In this document: one piece after another, positions 14,723 through 23,073 of the stretch
Layout of the letters: every line of letters starts with the position of its first letter
Numbering within the stretch: position 1 is the first letter of the stretch
Assembly: GCA_046048295.1 (NCBI GenBank)
Contig: JBJOGJ010000028.1
Coordinates: 1 to 24,651, forward strand
Direction: 5' to 3'
DNA length: 24,651 bases
From: CBDCWA01 sp046048295
Lineage (GTDB): Bacteria > Pseudomonadota > Alphaproteobacteria > Rhizobiales > Hyphomicrobiaceae
Made by a program: the position numbers and the translations under genes
The notes under the pieces: generated by a model
Told to the model about the DNA's origin: nothing
Databases searched by the model: none
What the model saw: only the letters and a program-made list of their open reading frames with translations

Positions 14723-15418
14723 ATGCCGATATTCTCGCGCAGGACAGGGCGCACGGACGCAACGCAGGAGGCCACCGAGCAGGTGGTTTTCTCGGGCGGT
14801 GGGGCGATGACGGCGATCGCGTCGGCCCTGGCGCTCCTCTTCTCGGCGATCAGTCTATACGAGACGGTGCTCCGGCGGCCCGAGCTTTCAGTCTACGTGC
14901 CGCCGGTCATTCATTACACGCGGGAGAACGGTGGAGAGGTGTTCGCCATTCCGGTGACCATCGCCAATCGCGGCGCGCGCGACGGCACGGTGCTCTCGCT
15001 CGAGGTTTCTGCAAAATCCAAGTCGCGGCCGGATGGCAAGACGTTCTACAGCGCCTATACGGTGAAGAGCGGCTACTTCGACCGCTCCCGGCTCGAGCGG
15101 TCCGCGACCGGGGGACTGACGATCAGCAAGCAGCGACCGAAACTACCGTTCGCGCCGCTTTCCATTGCCGGGCGTGAAAACTACTCCGGCACGCTGCTGT
15201 TCGTTGCCAAGGACAGCGAGTATCCGATGCTGGTCGCGGAGGACTGCGAGATCGAGCTGACGCTTGTCGCGGTGAGCCGGTTCGATGACATGGGCTGGCT
15301 CGATGCATGGTGGCGACCCGAAATGAAGCCGTTGTCGTTCAAGGTCAAGGCAGGGAACTTCTCGAAATCGGTGGTCGATCGAGGCGATACCGTCAGCCTG
15401 AAAAGCGCCGCCTGGTAG
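14723..15418 (+). CDS. Membrane-anchored protein of unknown function
   Basis: This 231-aa protein starts at the ATG at 14723 with GGAGG 8 bases upstream (an ATG at 14716 is less well placed). Residues 1-20 are polar, then a helix of about 25 residues (AMTAIASALALLFSAISLYETVL) crosses the membrane. The rest looks beta-rich, with IPVTIANRGARDGTVLSLEVS resembling strands of an Ig-like or CARDB-type sandwich, and ends KSAAW. I do not recognise the family. It is convergent with the RT-TIR gene, 5 bases away, and follows the YeeE hairpin, so it probably has its own promoter. Confidence 0.75.
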   Translation: MPIFSRRTGRTDATQEATEQVVFSGGGAMTAIASALALLFSAISLYETVLRRPELSVYVPPVIHYTRENGGEVFAIPVTIANRGARDGTVLSLEVSAKSKSRPDGKTFYSAYTVKSGYFDRSRLERSATGGLTISKQRPKLPFAPLSIAGRENYSGTLLFVAKDSEYPMLVAEDCEIELTLVAVSRFDDMGWLDAWWRPEMKPLSFKVKAGNFSKSVVDRGDTVSLKSAAW

Positions 15419-15423
15419 GCGTC

Positions 15424-17046
15424 TCAGGCGCGTCGGCTACGGAAGAGGCGTGCCAGCCAGCCGCGCTGTTCCGCGACTGGTGGTGCGGGCTCGGACTCGG
15501 GATCGGGGGACGCTGCCTGAGCGGATGCGACTGCTAGCACCGAAGAGGGCGTTTCGGGGGTCAGGATCGCCTTCAGTTCGGTCACTATGCGATCGGCATT
15601 GCCGTCCCATGCGATCCAGCGCTTGGTGCGGATCAGGGGCAGTGCCTTCAGGTCGGGGTTGCCGACCATTACGGGGATCACGCGCTTCTGCCCGGATACC
15701 TCTAGTGCAAGGGCGGTGTTGATCTCGGCGAGAGGCCATTCCTTCGATACGGAGTTCGAGGAGATTATGGTGAGCACGGTTCGCGAAGCGCCAAGCGCGA
15801 TGTTGATCTTCGAGGCGAAGCTCTGTCCGAAGCCGATGTGGGCCTCGTCCAGGAAAGCCTTTAGACCAGCGCGCGTGCAGGCCTCGAAAATCGGCCGGGC
15901 GATGTCTGCCTTGTCCTCGCTGGCGTGGCTGATGAAGACCTCGTAGTCGTCGGCGCCGAACACCATCTGCCGCAGGAAGCGCGACGGATTGGGATCGAGT
16001 TCCAGTACCTGGCTCGACAACTTGAGAAACAGCGGATCGTCGGCGCCACGAACCATCTTCAAAAATGAAAGGTGGCCGTAGACTATATTGCGGAAAGCCT
16101 TCGGCGAGCGGAGCCGATTGGTGCCGTTTCCGGGGCGATACTTGCGGAAGTGTTCTTCCGCAGCCGCCTCGAGCCCGAACTTCCGCCATGCGTGGAGCAT
16201 CGCGCGTATGCGCCGGATACGTTTGCGCGCGACGTTCACGCGCGTGTTGACGCAGAGCCCGGTCACGCTCTGGTGTACACTGTGGCCCTGGATGCGGACC
16301 TTCTTCTCATTGATACGGAAGCCGGCTCTCTCGATGGCATGGCGCAGCGTGTCACCAATCTCAGCTTTGTGGCCGCCGCCTTCGATCGGCTGGCGCGTCG
16401 CGATTGCCGGTGGGAATTGCGGCTGGTTGGTCGAGAACGTTATGTCGTCGGCGTAGCGCGAATATACGAGCCGGTGCTCGCGGGCGAGGCGGAGGAGCAT
16501 TCGATCGAGGGAGGCGGCGATGAAATTCGAGAGCACGGGCGAAGTCGGCGCGCCTTGCGGCAGGCCATTCCGGAACGTCGCGATCTGCGCGCAGATCGTT
16601 GCTGCGGCAGGTCCCATCTCGAAGGGTGGCTTGAGGAACAGCCCGCGTACGCGGCCAAAATTGATCGATGGGAAGAAGTCCTCGAGATCGAGGTTGAGGA
16701 CCCATCTCTTGCCCGCATGCTCGGCGGCGTTGGTGGCGACACTGCGCCCCGGAATGAAGCCGTGGGCATTGGGATGAGCACGGTAGAGCGCGGTCAGGTC
16801 GGCGTGCAGCCTGTCCTGCAAGGCGCGGAGCACCGGTGTCGGTGCGTGGATCGGGCGCATACCACCGGTCCGCTTGGGGATCTCGAAGTGCGTGTAGCGG
16901 GCGTTGTCGGGCGCCTTGTAGAGGAGACGCACGATGCGGGCGTGGTTGACGCCGAAATAGCGCGATACGTCGTGGGGGGTGCGCAGGGGTTCGCCCGCGA
17001 GCCGCAGTGGCTCCGGCAAGCCGTGCACCGCATCCGGGTTCGGCAT
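15424..17046 (-). CDS. Retron-type reverse transcriptase fused to a C-terminal TIR domain
   Basis: This 540-aa protein is an RT (about residues 25-345) followed by a TIR domain (about 367-500). RT landmarks: LNLDLEDFFPSI with D120, GLPQGAPTSPVLSN, and the catalytic YADD at 198-201. Two features are specific to retron RTs: NAxxH (NAAEH, 106-110) and VTG (261-263). The TIR part begins YEVFISHASEDKADIARP, includes the box SNSVSKEWPLAEI with W437 and a likely catalytic E441, and ends LIRTKRWIAWDG. TIR domains typically degrade NAD+ in defence. Retrons with fused effectors kill or arrest the host on phage infection, so anti-phage function is likely. The start codon lies inside one arm of the inverted repeat that bounds the candidate ncRNA. 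It is downstream of sco1 on the same strand. Confidence 0.9.
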   Translation of the reverse strand: MPNPDAVHGLPEPLRLAGEPLRTPHDVSRYFGVNHARIVRLLYKAPDNARYTHFEIPKRTGGMRPIHAPTPVLRALQDRLHADLTALYRAHPNAHGFIPGRSVATNAAEHAGKRWVLNLDLEDFFPSINFGRVRGLFLKPPFEMGPAAATICAQIATFRNGLPQGAPTSPVLSNFIAASLDRMLLRLAREHRLVYSRYADDITFSTNQPQFPPAIATRQPIEGGGHKAEIGDTLRHAIERAGFRINEKKVRIQGHSVHQSVTGLCVNTRVNVARKRIRRIRAMLHAWRKFGLEAAAEEHFRKYRPGNGTNRLRSPKAFRNIVYGHLSFLKMVRGADDPLFLKLSSQVLELDPNPSRFLRQMVFGADDYEVFISHASEDKADIARPIFEACTRAGLKAFLDEAHIGFGQSFASKINIALGASRTVLTIISSNSVSKEWPLAEINTALALEVSGQKRVIPVMVGNPDLKALPLIRTKRWIAWDGNADRIVTELKAILTPETPSSVLAVASAQAASPDPESEPAPPVAEQRGWLARLFRSRRA

Positions 17047-17152
17047 CCTGCCCCTCGTACCTTACATATACCGGGCCGACCCGGCCCGGTATAAAGACAC
17101 CATTTGTTTTTCTGCCGCAGGATCGACAGCAGACGTAGAAGGGCAGGATGCC
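17042..17152 (-). ncRNA. Candidate retron msr-msd RNA (a1/a2 repeats and hairpins)
   Basis: A perfect 12-bp inverted repeat, GGGCAGGATGCC (17141-17152) with GGCATCCTGCCC (17042-17053), bounds about 110 bases directly upstream of the RT on its coding strand, as the a1 and a2 arms of retron RNAs do. Inside, a 12-bp perfect stem with 3-base loop (17067-17078 with 17082-17093) could be the msd hairpin. On the minus strand a short CTGCTG/CGGCAG hairpin precedes it and could belong to msr. The a2 arm contains the RT start codon. The priming G cannot be assigned from sequence alone, and the msd would be short. Confidence 0.65.
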
Positions 17153-17225
17153 AATCGCCGGAACCTGTCGAACCAGGATACTCTCAAGTGTACGCTGAAT
17201 GACGGCAACAATGTAGCAGGCTACG

Positions 17226-17816
17226 TCATTTTCCGAAAAGGGCCTGCAGCTTTGCGCGCTGGGCGGCCTGCGGTTCCTGGAAGTCGAGTGTGGCGGTGAA
17301 ACGGCCTCCGGCATCGAAGAGGAAAACGCTCGCGGTGTGGTCCATGGTGTAGTCGTTGCCGGAGGGCACCTTGCGGTAGCGGACGCGGAAGGCGTGGGCG
17401 ACCTTGCGGATCTCTCCTGGCGGTCCGGTGAGCCCGGTGATGCGCGGGTCGAAGCTCGAAAGGTAGCGGGCGAGGTGCGCGGGCGTGTCGCGCTCCGGAT
17501 CGACGGACACGAACAGGACCTTCAGGCGGTCGCCGTCCGGGCCGAGGCCGGACAGCTGATTCGTCATGTCGAGCAGCGTTGTCGGGCAGATGTCGGGGCA
17601 GTTGGTGAAGCCGAAGAAGATCGCGTAGGGCCGCCCGGCGAGTTCGGTGCGGCTATCGAACGTGGTGCCATCGTGGCTGGTGAGGACGAACGGGGCGCCA
17701 ATGTCGATGGAGTATGGGAGGCGGCCATTGTCATCCGCGATCCAGCGGATCAAGACGAATGCGAACAGGCCTGCCAAGCCGGCAACAAGGAGGGCGATAG
17801 CGAACCCGCGTTTCAC
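17226..17816 (-). CDS. SCO1/SenC/PrrC family copper chaperone
   Basis: This 196-aa inner-membrane-anchored, thioredoxin-fold protein has an N-terminal helix (about residues 5-24) and a periplasmic domain. It binds copper through CPDIC (C73, C77) and the His in TMDHTASVFL (H160), all present, so it should be functional. SCO/SenC proteins deliver copper to the CuA centre of cytochrome oxidase or act in redox sensing. It lies 18 bases downstream of a small membrane protein gene and upstream of the retron. Its stop is within a nested hairpin region (AATGACG at 17198-17204 pairs with CGTCATT at 17224-17230). Confidence 0.92.
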   Translation of the reverse strand: MKRGFAIALLVAGLAGLFAFVLIRWIADDNGRLPYSIDIGAPFVLTSHDGTTFDSRTELAGRPYAIFFGFTNCPDICPTTLLDMTNQLSGLGPDGDRLKVLFVSVDPERDTPAHLARYLSSFDPRITGLTGPPGEIRKVAHAFRVRYRKVPSGNDYTMDHTASVFLFDAGGRFTATLDFQEPQAAQRAKLQALFGK

Positions 17817-17834
17817 CGGCCGGGCCGCCGATCG

Positions 17835-18035
17835 TCAGAGGCAGTAGGCGAGGCCATTGGCATAGATGTCGTAGATGGCGGCAGTGCCCTTGGCGCCGAA
17901 TGCATGCAGGCTACCGAAGAACAGGTAGATCGCGGCAAGGAGGAGCAGCGACACAAGAACTCCTGCGCCGAGCATCAAGGCGGTGCGCGCCCTGTGGCGG
18001 TTGTCGAGCTGGTTTGCTTCGATTTCTAAGGTCAT
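17835..18035 (-). CDS. Small single-span membrane protein upstream of sco1
   Basis: This 66-aa protein starts at the ATG at 18033-18035; the longer frame to 18125 adds a poorly plausible polar N-terminus. It has a polar start (MTLEIEANQLDNRHRART), a helix of about 22 residues (ALMLGAGVLVSLLLLAAIYLFF) and a short tail. It precedes sco1 by 18 bases on the same strand, so the two are probably cotranscribed. A role in oxidase assembly or in anchoring the SenC protein is possible, but I do not recognise the family. Confidence 0.65.
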   Translation of the reverse strand: MTLEIEANQLDNRHRARTALMLGAGVLVSLLLLAAIYLFFGSLHAFGAKGTAAIYDIYANGLAYCL

Positions 18036-18145
18036 ATTACACTTATAGGCGCAATCGCTCTGATTTTCCAGTCCGTGGGCGCGCGTCTTGATGTTATCGT
18101 TTCGGGAGCAATTCAAATCCGACAACCGGAACCCGGGAGATTTTC

Positions 18146-18586
18146 ATGGTGCGCAGGATCGTCGTCCTACTGGCGGCCGCCTTCCTGGCTTGCGGGGCGG
18201 CGCTGGCCGTCGATTCCAACGAGGATCTCGAACTCGATCTCTCTGGCATCCGTCAGATGATAAAGGCCAAGCAGTTCGACAAGGCGGTTGCGGCGCTTGA
18301 GCGGATACTGCCGAGCGAGCACAATGCGGATTCCTACAACCTGCTCGGGTTCAGCCTGCGCAATCTCGGAAAGGCGCACTACGACGCCTCGCTCGCCAAC
18401 TACCAGAAGGCGCTGAAGCTCGATCCCAAGCATCGCCAGGCACGCGAGTACCTGGGCGAACTCTACATCAAGATGGGCGACATGGCGAAGGCGCGGGAAG
18501 AGCGGGCGACGCTGCAGTCGCTCTGCCCCAAGGGTTGCGAAGAACTCGAAGATCTCGATAAGGCGATTGCGGCTGCCCCGAAGTAG
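18146..18586 (+). CDS. TPR-repeat protein with signal peptide
   Basis: This 146-aa protein has a signal sequence (MVRRIVVLLAAAFLACGAALA, cleavage likely before VDS; a lipobox-like FLAC is imperfect). After it, about residues 35-130, come helix pairs of the tetratricopeptide type: DKAVAALERIL..., HYDASLANYQKALKLDPKHRQAREYLGELYIKMGD. GGGAG lies 6 bases before the ATG. Function is a periplasmic protein-interaction module of unknown partner. It is divergent from the small membrane protein/sco1 genes and convergent with the next gene 3 bases away. Confidence 0.85.
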   Translation: MVRRIVVLLAAAFLACGAALAVDSNEDLELDLSGIRQMIKAKQFDKAVAALERILPSEHNADSYNLLGFSLRNLGKAHYDASLANYQKALKLDPKHRQAREYLGELYIKMGDMAKAREERATLQSLCPKGCEELEDLDKAIAAAPK

Positions 18587-18589
18587 GCC

Positions 18590-19072
18590 TTACGAACCCG
18601 CCTTTACCGGCGCCACGTTGATGCCGAAGACGCGCCAGCCAACCGGTGTCCACTGGTAGCTCAAGTGGAACTTGACCTGCATCGGCTTGGTGTCGAAGAA
18701 GCCCTGCAGGTTGAGGTGCCCGTTGTTGTCGACGAATGCGGCCTTCTCGAGCATCGGTTGATAGAGGAGCACGGGGCCGAGATTGATCTTCGCCTTGCGC
18801 TGGCCGGAAAAGATCTCGGCAAGGTGGGCTGCCGAATTGACATTTGCGAACTGTGGCGAGGCCAGGTCACGTAGCACGGTGTAGTTGCCGGTGACGTGGG
18901 CATTGTGAAGCGCGGCCATGGTCGAGTAGACGAGCAGGGCCTGAGCCTGTTCGCTCGGTATGCGTGGCGCCGGGTTTAGCGGTTCGGCTGCGAGGTCGGA
19001 GACACTCAAACCGGAAGCAAGCGCCGCTGCGATCAAGGCTTTCTGGAGGTTGGGATTGGCTGGGTTCGACAT
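18590..19072 (-). CDS. Putative exported protein of unknown function
   Basis: This 160-aa protein has a probable signal sequence (KALIAAALASGLSVSDLAA, cut near residue 29) followed by EPLNPAPRIPSEQAQALLVYSTMAALHNAH. The remaining region, FSGQRKAKINLGP... through FHLSYQWTPVGWRVFGINV, looks like an alpha-plus-beta fold of the NTF2-like kind (helices, then a sheet with W-rich end), which is a guess from pattern. No catalytic residues are recognisable. It sits 36 bases downstream of the autotransporter gene on the same strand and may be in one transcript with it. Confidence 0.7.
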   Translation of the reverse strand: MSNPANPNLQKALIAAALASGLSVSDLAAEPLNPAPRIPSEQAQALLVYSTMAALHNAHVTGNYTVLRDLASPQFANVNSAAHLAEIFSGQRKAKINLGPVLLYQPMLEKAAFVDNNGHLNLQGFFDTKPMQVKFHLSYQWTPVGWRVFGINVAPVKAGS

Positions 19073-19108
19073 GCCGCTGATCCTATCGCTACAAAGACAA
19101 TCAGTGCT

Positions 19109-20827
19109 TTACCACGCGATGACGAGGCCTACGCGGCCGCCGAGCGTGTGCTGCGTTATTCCGACGCCGAGGCCTCCGGTGAGATATGTTCCCTGGTCGA
19201 TCTTTGCGGTGCCGCCGACAGCAAATGCGCTGCTCGATTCGAAGAAGCCGAGGCTTGCTGCGAGGGCGAAGTTGTCGGTGTGGGGGAGGACGTTGGTGCC
19301 GGCCATTGCGAACGCCATCGCGATGCCCTGCTCGTTGGTCTCTATCTTCTGGGTATTCTTGGAGATCTTGTCGGTGTACTCGCCCCAGGTGTCGCGCATC
19401 TGGGATATGTCGTACTCGTTCTTGGCGATGCGCTGGTCGTGGCTTGCGACGGTGCCCTCGATGCCGGTGATGCGGGTCGAGTTGTTGGATATGTTCTGGG
19501 TGTTGGTGGTGATGCGGTTGGCGTTGTTCTGGATGCTGGTCGAGTTGTTGGTGACGCGGTTGTCGATGTTGGTGATGTTCGTGGTGTTGGTGGTGACCCT
19601 GTTCTTGAGGTCTCCGATGTCGCCGGTGTTGGTGTTCACCTGACCGGTGAGATTGTTGATGTTGGTGGTGTTGTTGGTGATGTTGGTGGTGTTCGTTCTG
19701 ACGCGGGTGTCGATGTTGTCGATGCGGGTGGTGTTGTTGGAGATGTTGGTCGTGTTGGTGTTCACCTGGGTGGTGAGATTTGTGATGTTGGTGGTGTTGT
19801 TCTGGATGTTGGTGGTGTTGGTTGCGATGTCGGCGGCGTTGCGGTCGATCCCCTGCTGGATGGTGCCGCCGTCGGTCGCGAGGTTGCCGTTGGCATCGGT
19901 GGTGACGACCTGGATGGTGCCGGCGGAGAGCGAGCCGGACTGAGTTGCGGCGGATGCGGCGGAGGTGACGCCGGGTGCGGTCAGTGTGTTGGCGGCGGTG
20001 CCGATCATGATCTGGTTGTCACGGGTGGTGGCGGAGCCGGCGCCGATCGCCGTCGCGTTGACGTGCGAGGCGGTGCTGCCCTGGCCAAGTGCGGTGGCTT
20101 CGTCGGCGGTGGCGCGGGTACCCTGGCCAAGCGCCGTGGCGGAGGCACTGTTCGCCGTGGTGCCCATTCCGACCGCCGTCGACAGAATCCCGGTCGCGCT
20201 GCTTCCCGCACCGACAGCCAAGGCGGCACTGCTGCTCGCGGTGGCGCCCTGGCCAACGGCCACCGAGTTGCTTGCGCTTGCCCCTGCGCCCTGGCCTACG
20301 GCGGTCGCGTTGGCGGCATCGGCGCGTGCTGCCTGGCCGACGGCGGTGGCGAGATCGCCAGCCGTCGAGCTCGATGCGCCGATGCTGGTGGATGCGGCGC
20401 CAGCGGCATTCGCGGCCTGCCCGATTGCGGTAGCGCTCGTCGCGGCACCTTGAGCGTTCTGGCCGACCGCGAGCGAATTGTCGCCTGTCGCCATGCTGCC
20501 CTGGCCGACCGCAGTTGCGAGAACACCGTTTGCCTGACTTTGATTGCCGAAGGCGGAGGCGTTGAGTCCGGTTGCTGCAGCGTTGTCTCCAACGGCGGTC
20601 GATCGTCCGCCGCTAGCCGAGGCGGCAACACCGCAGGTCAGGGAGCTGATGCCCGTTCCGGTTGTGCAGGATTGCGCCTGGGCTGGTTGTGGGAGACCAG
20701 CCCAGGCCGTCAGCACGCCAAGGGAGAGTACGCCGACGTGGGTGGGAGAGAGGCGGCGCCGAATGCCGAGGCCAGCCAAGTTCTTCTTGCTTTTCAATGT
20801 TCTTATGCGAGGCGAAACGCGGGACAT
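19109..20827 (-). CDS. Trimeric autotransporter adhesin (YadA-like)
   Basis: This 572-aa outer-membrane surface protein has three parts. Residues 1-51 are an extended basic signal region ending AQA. From about 60 to 275 a YadA-type head is made of roughly 14-residue repeats such as ATAVGQGA/AAAVGQ, forming a left-handed beta-roll. From about 320 to 490 the stalk is an Asn/Thr-rich repeat (NTTNITNLTTQVNTNTTNI type). From about 500 the C-terminal anchor (DNFALAASLGFFESSSAFA ... LGGRVGLVIAW) builds the 12-strand trimeric pore that exports it. GGAG lies 7 bases before the ATG. Such adhesins mediate surface attachment. Its repeats make this region low-complexity at DNA level. It is followed by a putative exported protein on the same strand. 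Confidence 0.93.
   Translation of the reverse strand: MSRVSPRIRTLKSKKNLAGLGIRRRLSPTHVGVLSLGVLTAWAGLPQPAQAQSCTTGTGISSLTCGVAASASGGRSTAVGDNAAATGLNASAFGNQSQANGVLATAVGQGSMATGDNSLAVGQNAQGAATSATAIGQAANAAGAASTSIGASSSTAGDLATAVGQAARADAANATAVGQGAGASASNSVAVGQGATASSSAALAVGAGSSATGILSTAVGMGTTANSASATALGQGTRATADEATALGQGSTASHVNATAIGAGSATTRDNQIMIGTAANTLTAPGVTSAASAATQSGSLSAGTIQVVTTDANGNLATDGGTIQQGIDRNAADIATNTTNIQNNTTNITNLTTQVNTNTTNISNNTTRIDNIDTRVRTNTTNITNNTTNINNLTGQVNTNTGDIGDLKNRVTTNTTNITNIDNRVTNNSTSIQNNANRITTNTQNISNNSTRITGIEGTVASHDQRIAKNEYDISQMRDTWGEYTDKISKNTQKIETNEQGIAMAFAMAGTNVLPHTDNFALAASLGFFESSSAFAVGGTAKIDQGTYLTGGLGVGITQHTLGGRVGLVIAW
19450..19860 (-). repeat. Tandem NxT-rich stalk repeats inside the adhesin gene
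   Basis: The stalk-coding part is built of GTTGTTGGTG/ATGTTGGTG-like short units on the plus strand (for example GTGTTGGTGGTGATG). Units encode NTTN and NITN blocks and their near-identity predicts frequent copy-number change by slippage or recombination. They are internal to the coding sequence and not a separate element. Confidence 0.7.
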
Positions 20828-21044
20828 ATTACGACTCCGATGACGGCTGGCGCCGGCGTACCGGTACGCTGGAAATTTTCCGAGTACACAATCTAAGGTA
20901 GAGTAATAGCGTTAAGATTTGGTTAATTCGCCATTTCTGCGCGAAAAGCGCTTGCACCCTGGCGAGCGCACACCGTAGCTTCAAAGGGCGCGAGACCGGC
21001 CATTCAAGTGCCGGCGAAAGAGGAACGCTCGATTGGAGGTAGCC

Positions 21045-22091
21045 ATGCCGGGAACTGGATGGGGGCGCCAGGCGCTCCGTTGGCTGAGCGTATGCAGCGC
21101 CGCGCTCGTGCTGCAGTCGGCGGCAGCCGTGGGCGACGAGGTCGCCGATTTCTACAAGGGCAAGCGGCTCAAGGTCATGGTGGGTTACGGGCCGGGCGGC
21201 ACCTACGATCTCTATGGCCGGACGCTGGCGAAGTACATCGTCGAGCACGTTCCCGGCAAGCCAACCTACGTCACCATGAACATGCCGGGTGCAAGCTCCG
21301 CGAAGCTCGGCAACTATTTCGCGAGCGCCGCGCCCCGCGACGGCACCGAATTCGGGATCGTCAATCCGTCACTGCTGATCACGCCGGTGCTCTACGAAAA
21401 GTCTACGCTCGCCTTCAATCCGGCGGACCTCGCGGTCATCGGCAGCGTCGCCAAGTCGTCGATGCTGCTGGTGGCGTGGCACACCTCGGGCGTCAAGACC
21501 GTGGAAGACCTGCGCCAGAAGGAACTGATCGTCGCGGCGACGTCACGGACGGGCGACACCTTTCTCCTGCCGCAGGCGATGAAGACCGTGCTCGGCCTGG
21601 ACAAGCTCAAGATCATCACGGGCTACCCGGGCACCCGCGAGGTGCTGATCGCGCTCGAGCGCGCCGAGGTGACGGGGCGTGTGTGGAACTACGACAGTAT
21701 CAAGGCGACGCGGCCGGAGTGGCTCGCCGAGGGCAAGCTCAATGTCGTCGCGCAGCTTTCCATCGAGCGCGACAAGGATTTCCCAAAGGTTCCGCTGGCC
21801 ACCGATTTCACCAAGTCGGCCGAGGAAAAGGACGCGCTGGAAATCGTGTTCATGAGTTCGGAGTTCTCGCGGCCTTTCGTTGCGCCACCCGGAATTCCGG
21901 CGGACCGGCTGAAGGCGCTCAGGAGCGCGTTCGACGCCACCATGCGCGATCCGGCCTTCGTCGCCGACATCACGACGCAGCGTCTCGAGCTTTCGCCGCT
22001 CAACGCTGCGCAGATGGGGGCGCTGCTCAACAAGGCCCACAGGGCGCCACGTTCTGTGGTGCAGCGGGTGAGAAGCGCAATCGGCGGGTGA
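21045..22091 (+). CDS. Tripartite tricarboxylate transporter-type substrate-binding protein (TctC/Bug-like)
   Basis: This 348-aa periplasmic receptor starts at an ATG with GGAGG 5 bases upstream. It has a signal sequence (RWLSVCSAALVLQSAAA), then the family opening VADFYKGKRLKVMVGYGPGGTYDLYGRTLAKYI, VPGKPTYVTMNMPGASSAKLGNYF, and the PPGIPADRLKALRSAFD element. It lacks the lysine tail of its two neighbours in the window. It is convergent with, and separated by 4 bases from, two FAH-family genes, so its ligand may be the substrate of those enzymes. This is inference from position. Confidence 0.88.
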   Translation: MPGTGWGRQALRWLSVCSAALVLQSAAAVGDEVADFYKGKRLKVMVGYGPGGTYDLYGRTLAKYIVEHVPGKPTYVTMNMPGASSAKLGNYFASAAPRDGTEFGIVNPSLLITPVLYEKSTLAFNPADLAVIGSVAKSSMLLVAWHTSGVKTVEDLRQKELIVAATSRTGDTFLLPQAMKTVLGLDKLKIITGYPGTREVLIALERAEVTGRVWNYDSIKATRPEWLAEGKLNVVAQLSIERDKDFPKVPLATDFTKSAEEKDALEIVFMSSEFSRPFVAPPGIPADRLKALRSAFDATMRDPAFVADITTQRLELSPLNAAQMGALLNKAHRAPRSVVQRVRSAIGG

Positions 22092-22095
22092 GCGT

Positions 22096-23073
22096 TTATC
22101 CTTCGAGGTCGCCGATGACGGTACGGAGGGTGCCGATGCCGTCGACCTCGCAGTCCACGACGTCGCCGGGCTTCAGCCACCAGGGCTCCTCGTCGTTGCG
22201 CCGGCCCGCCGCGACGCCGCCTGGCGTGCCGGTGGTGATGATGTCGCCCGGCTCGAGGCCGATCTGGGACCAGAAGGCGATCTGATCCGGGATCTTGAAG
22301 CGCATGTTGGCAACCGTGCTCGACTGGCGGGTCTCACCGTTGATGATGGATCTGAGGCCGACGGCCTGCAGGTCGGCGATCTCGTTGCGCGTGACGATCC
22401 AGGGGCCGATCGGCGAGAAGCCCGGAAGGTTTTTCTGAAGCATCGGTACGCCCCACTCCTGCTCGCCCATGTCGCGTGCGGATAGGTCGTTGTAGATCGT
22501 GTAGCCGAACACGTAATCGAGCGCATCCTCGGCGCGGATGTTGCGGCCACGCCTGCCGATGATGACCGCCATCTCGACCTCGTAGTCGAGCTTCCTGGTC
22601 TCGCGGGGGAACGGCACGACGGCGTCGGGTCCGACGATCGACGAGATGAACTGGGGGTGGCCGGTCGGGATGCGGGGTGCAACTGGCTTCTTCGTCTGCT
22701 GCATCTCGTCGAGGTGGGAATTGAAGTTCTTGCCCGAGGCAATGAAGTTACGTGGATTGTAGATGGGGGCGAGAAGCCGGGTGGCGGCGAGCGGGAGTAC
22801 GACCGGTTCGCCCCTGGGGCCGCTCACGTCGCCATCTGCTCCGGTAACGAACGCTTCCGCCTGGTGTGCCGCCTGCAACGCAATGTCGCCGCCCTCGATG
22901 AACGACAGCGCGTCGGATGGCGCCATGGCGGCGGCGAGCACATAGGCGCGTTCAGCCGGCAGCGTCCGGGCGAGATGGCCAGCAAATGCACCTTCGAGGT
23001 CAACGACCGTATCGTTGCCCATCAGGAAGCCGAAGCGCTGGTTGCCGTCGATCTCATAGGTGACGAACCGCAT
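22096..23073 (-). CDS. Fumarylacetoacetate hydrolase family protein
   Basis: This 325-aa hydrolase has an N-terminal cap (MRFVTYEIDGNQRFGFLM) and the catalytic FAH domain with KNFNSHLDEM, the metal-binding pair in DYEVEMAVIIG (E165, E167), D196 in YTIYNDLSARD, and TTGTPGGVA. All key residues are present, so it should be active on C-C or ester-like bonds of acyl substrates, as in aromatic or sugar-acid breakdown. Its ATG shares a base with the stop of the upstream FAH gene (TGATG), so the two are coupled. The exact substrate cannot be read. Confidence 0.92.
   Translation of the reverse strand: MRFVTYEIDGNQRFGFLMGNDTVVDLEGAFAGHLARTLPAERAYVLAAAMAPSDALSFIEGGDIALQAAHQAEAFVTGADGDVSGPRGEPVVLPLAATRLLAPIYNPRNFIASGKNFNSHLDEMQQTKKPVAPRIPTGHPQFISSIVGPDAVVPFPRETRKLDYEVEMAVIIGRRGRNIRAEDALDYVFGYTIYNDLSARDMGEQEWGVPMLQKNLPGFSPIGPWIVTRNEIADLQAVGLRSIINGETRQSSTVANMRFKIPDQIAFWSQIGLEPGDIITTGTPGGVAAGRRNDEEPWWLKPGDVVDCEVDGIGTLRTVIGDLEG

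Noticed and set aside
19450..20560. Short regularly spaced DNA repeats resembling a CRISPR array
   Set aside because: The repeats are in-frame codon repeats of the adhesin stalk and head without unique spacers.
19148..20896. 582-codon plus-strand frame opposite the adhesin gene
   Set aside because: The translation is Gly/Val/Asp repeat with no domain; it mirrors the repeats of the real adhesin on the minus strand.
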